A DNA stretch of 64,000 nt from assembly GCA_050298535.1 (NCBI GenBank), contig JBNKUI010000113.1, forward strand, positions 163,892 to 227,891, read 5' to 3'. Each line of letters begins with the position of its first letter. Position 1 is the stretch's first letter. Source of the stretch: JABDMH01 sp050298535 (GTDB taxonomy: Bacteria; Bacteroidota; Bacteroidia; Chitinophagales; Saprospiraceae). Below the pieces are notes generated by a model. It was not told the origin of the DNA. It did not search any database and saw only the letters and a list, made by a program, of their open reading frames with translations. Shown here one piece after another: positions 63,921 to 64,000 of this stretch. The position numbers and the translations under genes were made by a program.

Positions 63921-64000
63921 TATAACTACCAATATGCAGTCTCCCCGCAGCTGGTGAGAGAAGTATCTACTAAACCAAACTTTGAATGGCAATTCCAGCA

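Overview
The window is a 64 kb chromosomal segment of a member of the Bacteroidota. Evidence for this: a PorP/SprF-type protein of the type IX secretion system (T9SS), three secreted proteins ending in T9SS type A sorting domains (one with a SprB-like repeat), the DUF1800/DUF1501 pair, a SUI1-like factor, almost no Shine-Dalgarno sequences, and several TAnnTTTG promoter elements, the Bacteroidota -7 consensus, at sensible distances from starts. I cannot fix the class; a Saprospiria- or Cytophagia-like bacterium would fit. No rRNA, tRNA, CRISPR, IS element or prophage was seen.

Positions 1-20699 hold one very compact plus-strand glycan cluster. Neighbouring genes mostly overlap by 1-44 bp or are a few bases apart. 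It encodes a sugar-nucleotide epimerase (cut by the window start), a DegT-type aminotransferase, a CgeB-like glycosyltransferase, a Wzy/O-antigen-ligase-like membrane protein, two GT4 glycosyltransferases, a DUF354 protein and four polysaccharide deacetylases. It also encodes an intact and a degenerate asparagine synthetase, an ATP-grasp ligase, a CelD/BcsL-type and a FemAB-type acyltransferase, and an MBOAT O-acyltransferase with an SGNH-like partner. After a 461 bp gap with a perfect 19-bp-stem hairpin comes an atypical soluble-looking sugar transferase (21161-22348). The set suggests an exopolysaccharide or surface glycan that is amidated or aminoacylated, deacetylated and O-acylated. It resembles exosortase-associated glycan loci in content, but no exosortase is present here.

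Positions 22364-27746 (minus) form an export operon: a T9SS-sorted protein with an HExxH motif and SprB repeat, a DUF1800 protein, and a DUF1501 protein with a twin-arginine-like signal and T9SS tail.

From 27882 to the end the genes are mainly housekeeping, in short units on both strands: acyl-CoA carboxylase beta subunit, aspartate-type aminotransferase, YhhQ, HscA-like Hsp70, a serine-hydrolase homologue lacking its catalytic serine, a SUI1 factor, PrmC with a Wzx-like flippase, saccharopine dehydrogenase, cytidine deaminase, KdsB, a LysM protein, cystathionine beta-synthase, PorP/SprF, RibBA with a degenerate GTP cyclohydrolase II half, two GT4 enzymes, a LolD-like ATPase, a glycerophosphodiesterase, MutS, a DECR-type dienoyl-CoA reductase, a CAP-domain T9SS protein, an SCP2 protein, Fmt, a fused double ABC ATPase, an exported Nif3-like protein, CCA-adding enzyme, DusB and NhaD.

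The most unusual items are the glycan cluster with its paired amidotransferases and ATP-grasp enzyme, the catalytically depleted enzymes (asparagine synthetase-like, serine hydrolase-like, RibA half of RibBA), the sugar transferase without its usual membrane helix, and the hairpins in the 20.7-21.2 kb gap. All function calls rest on reading motifs and recalling families; no database search was run.
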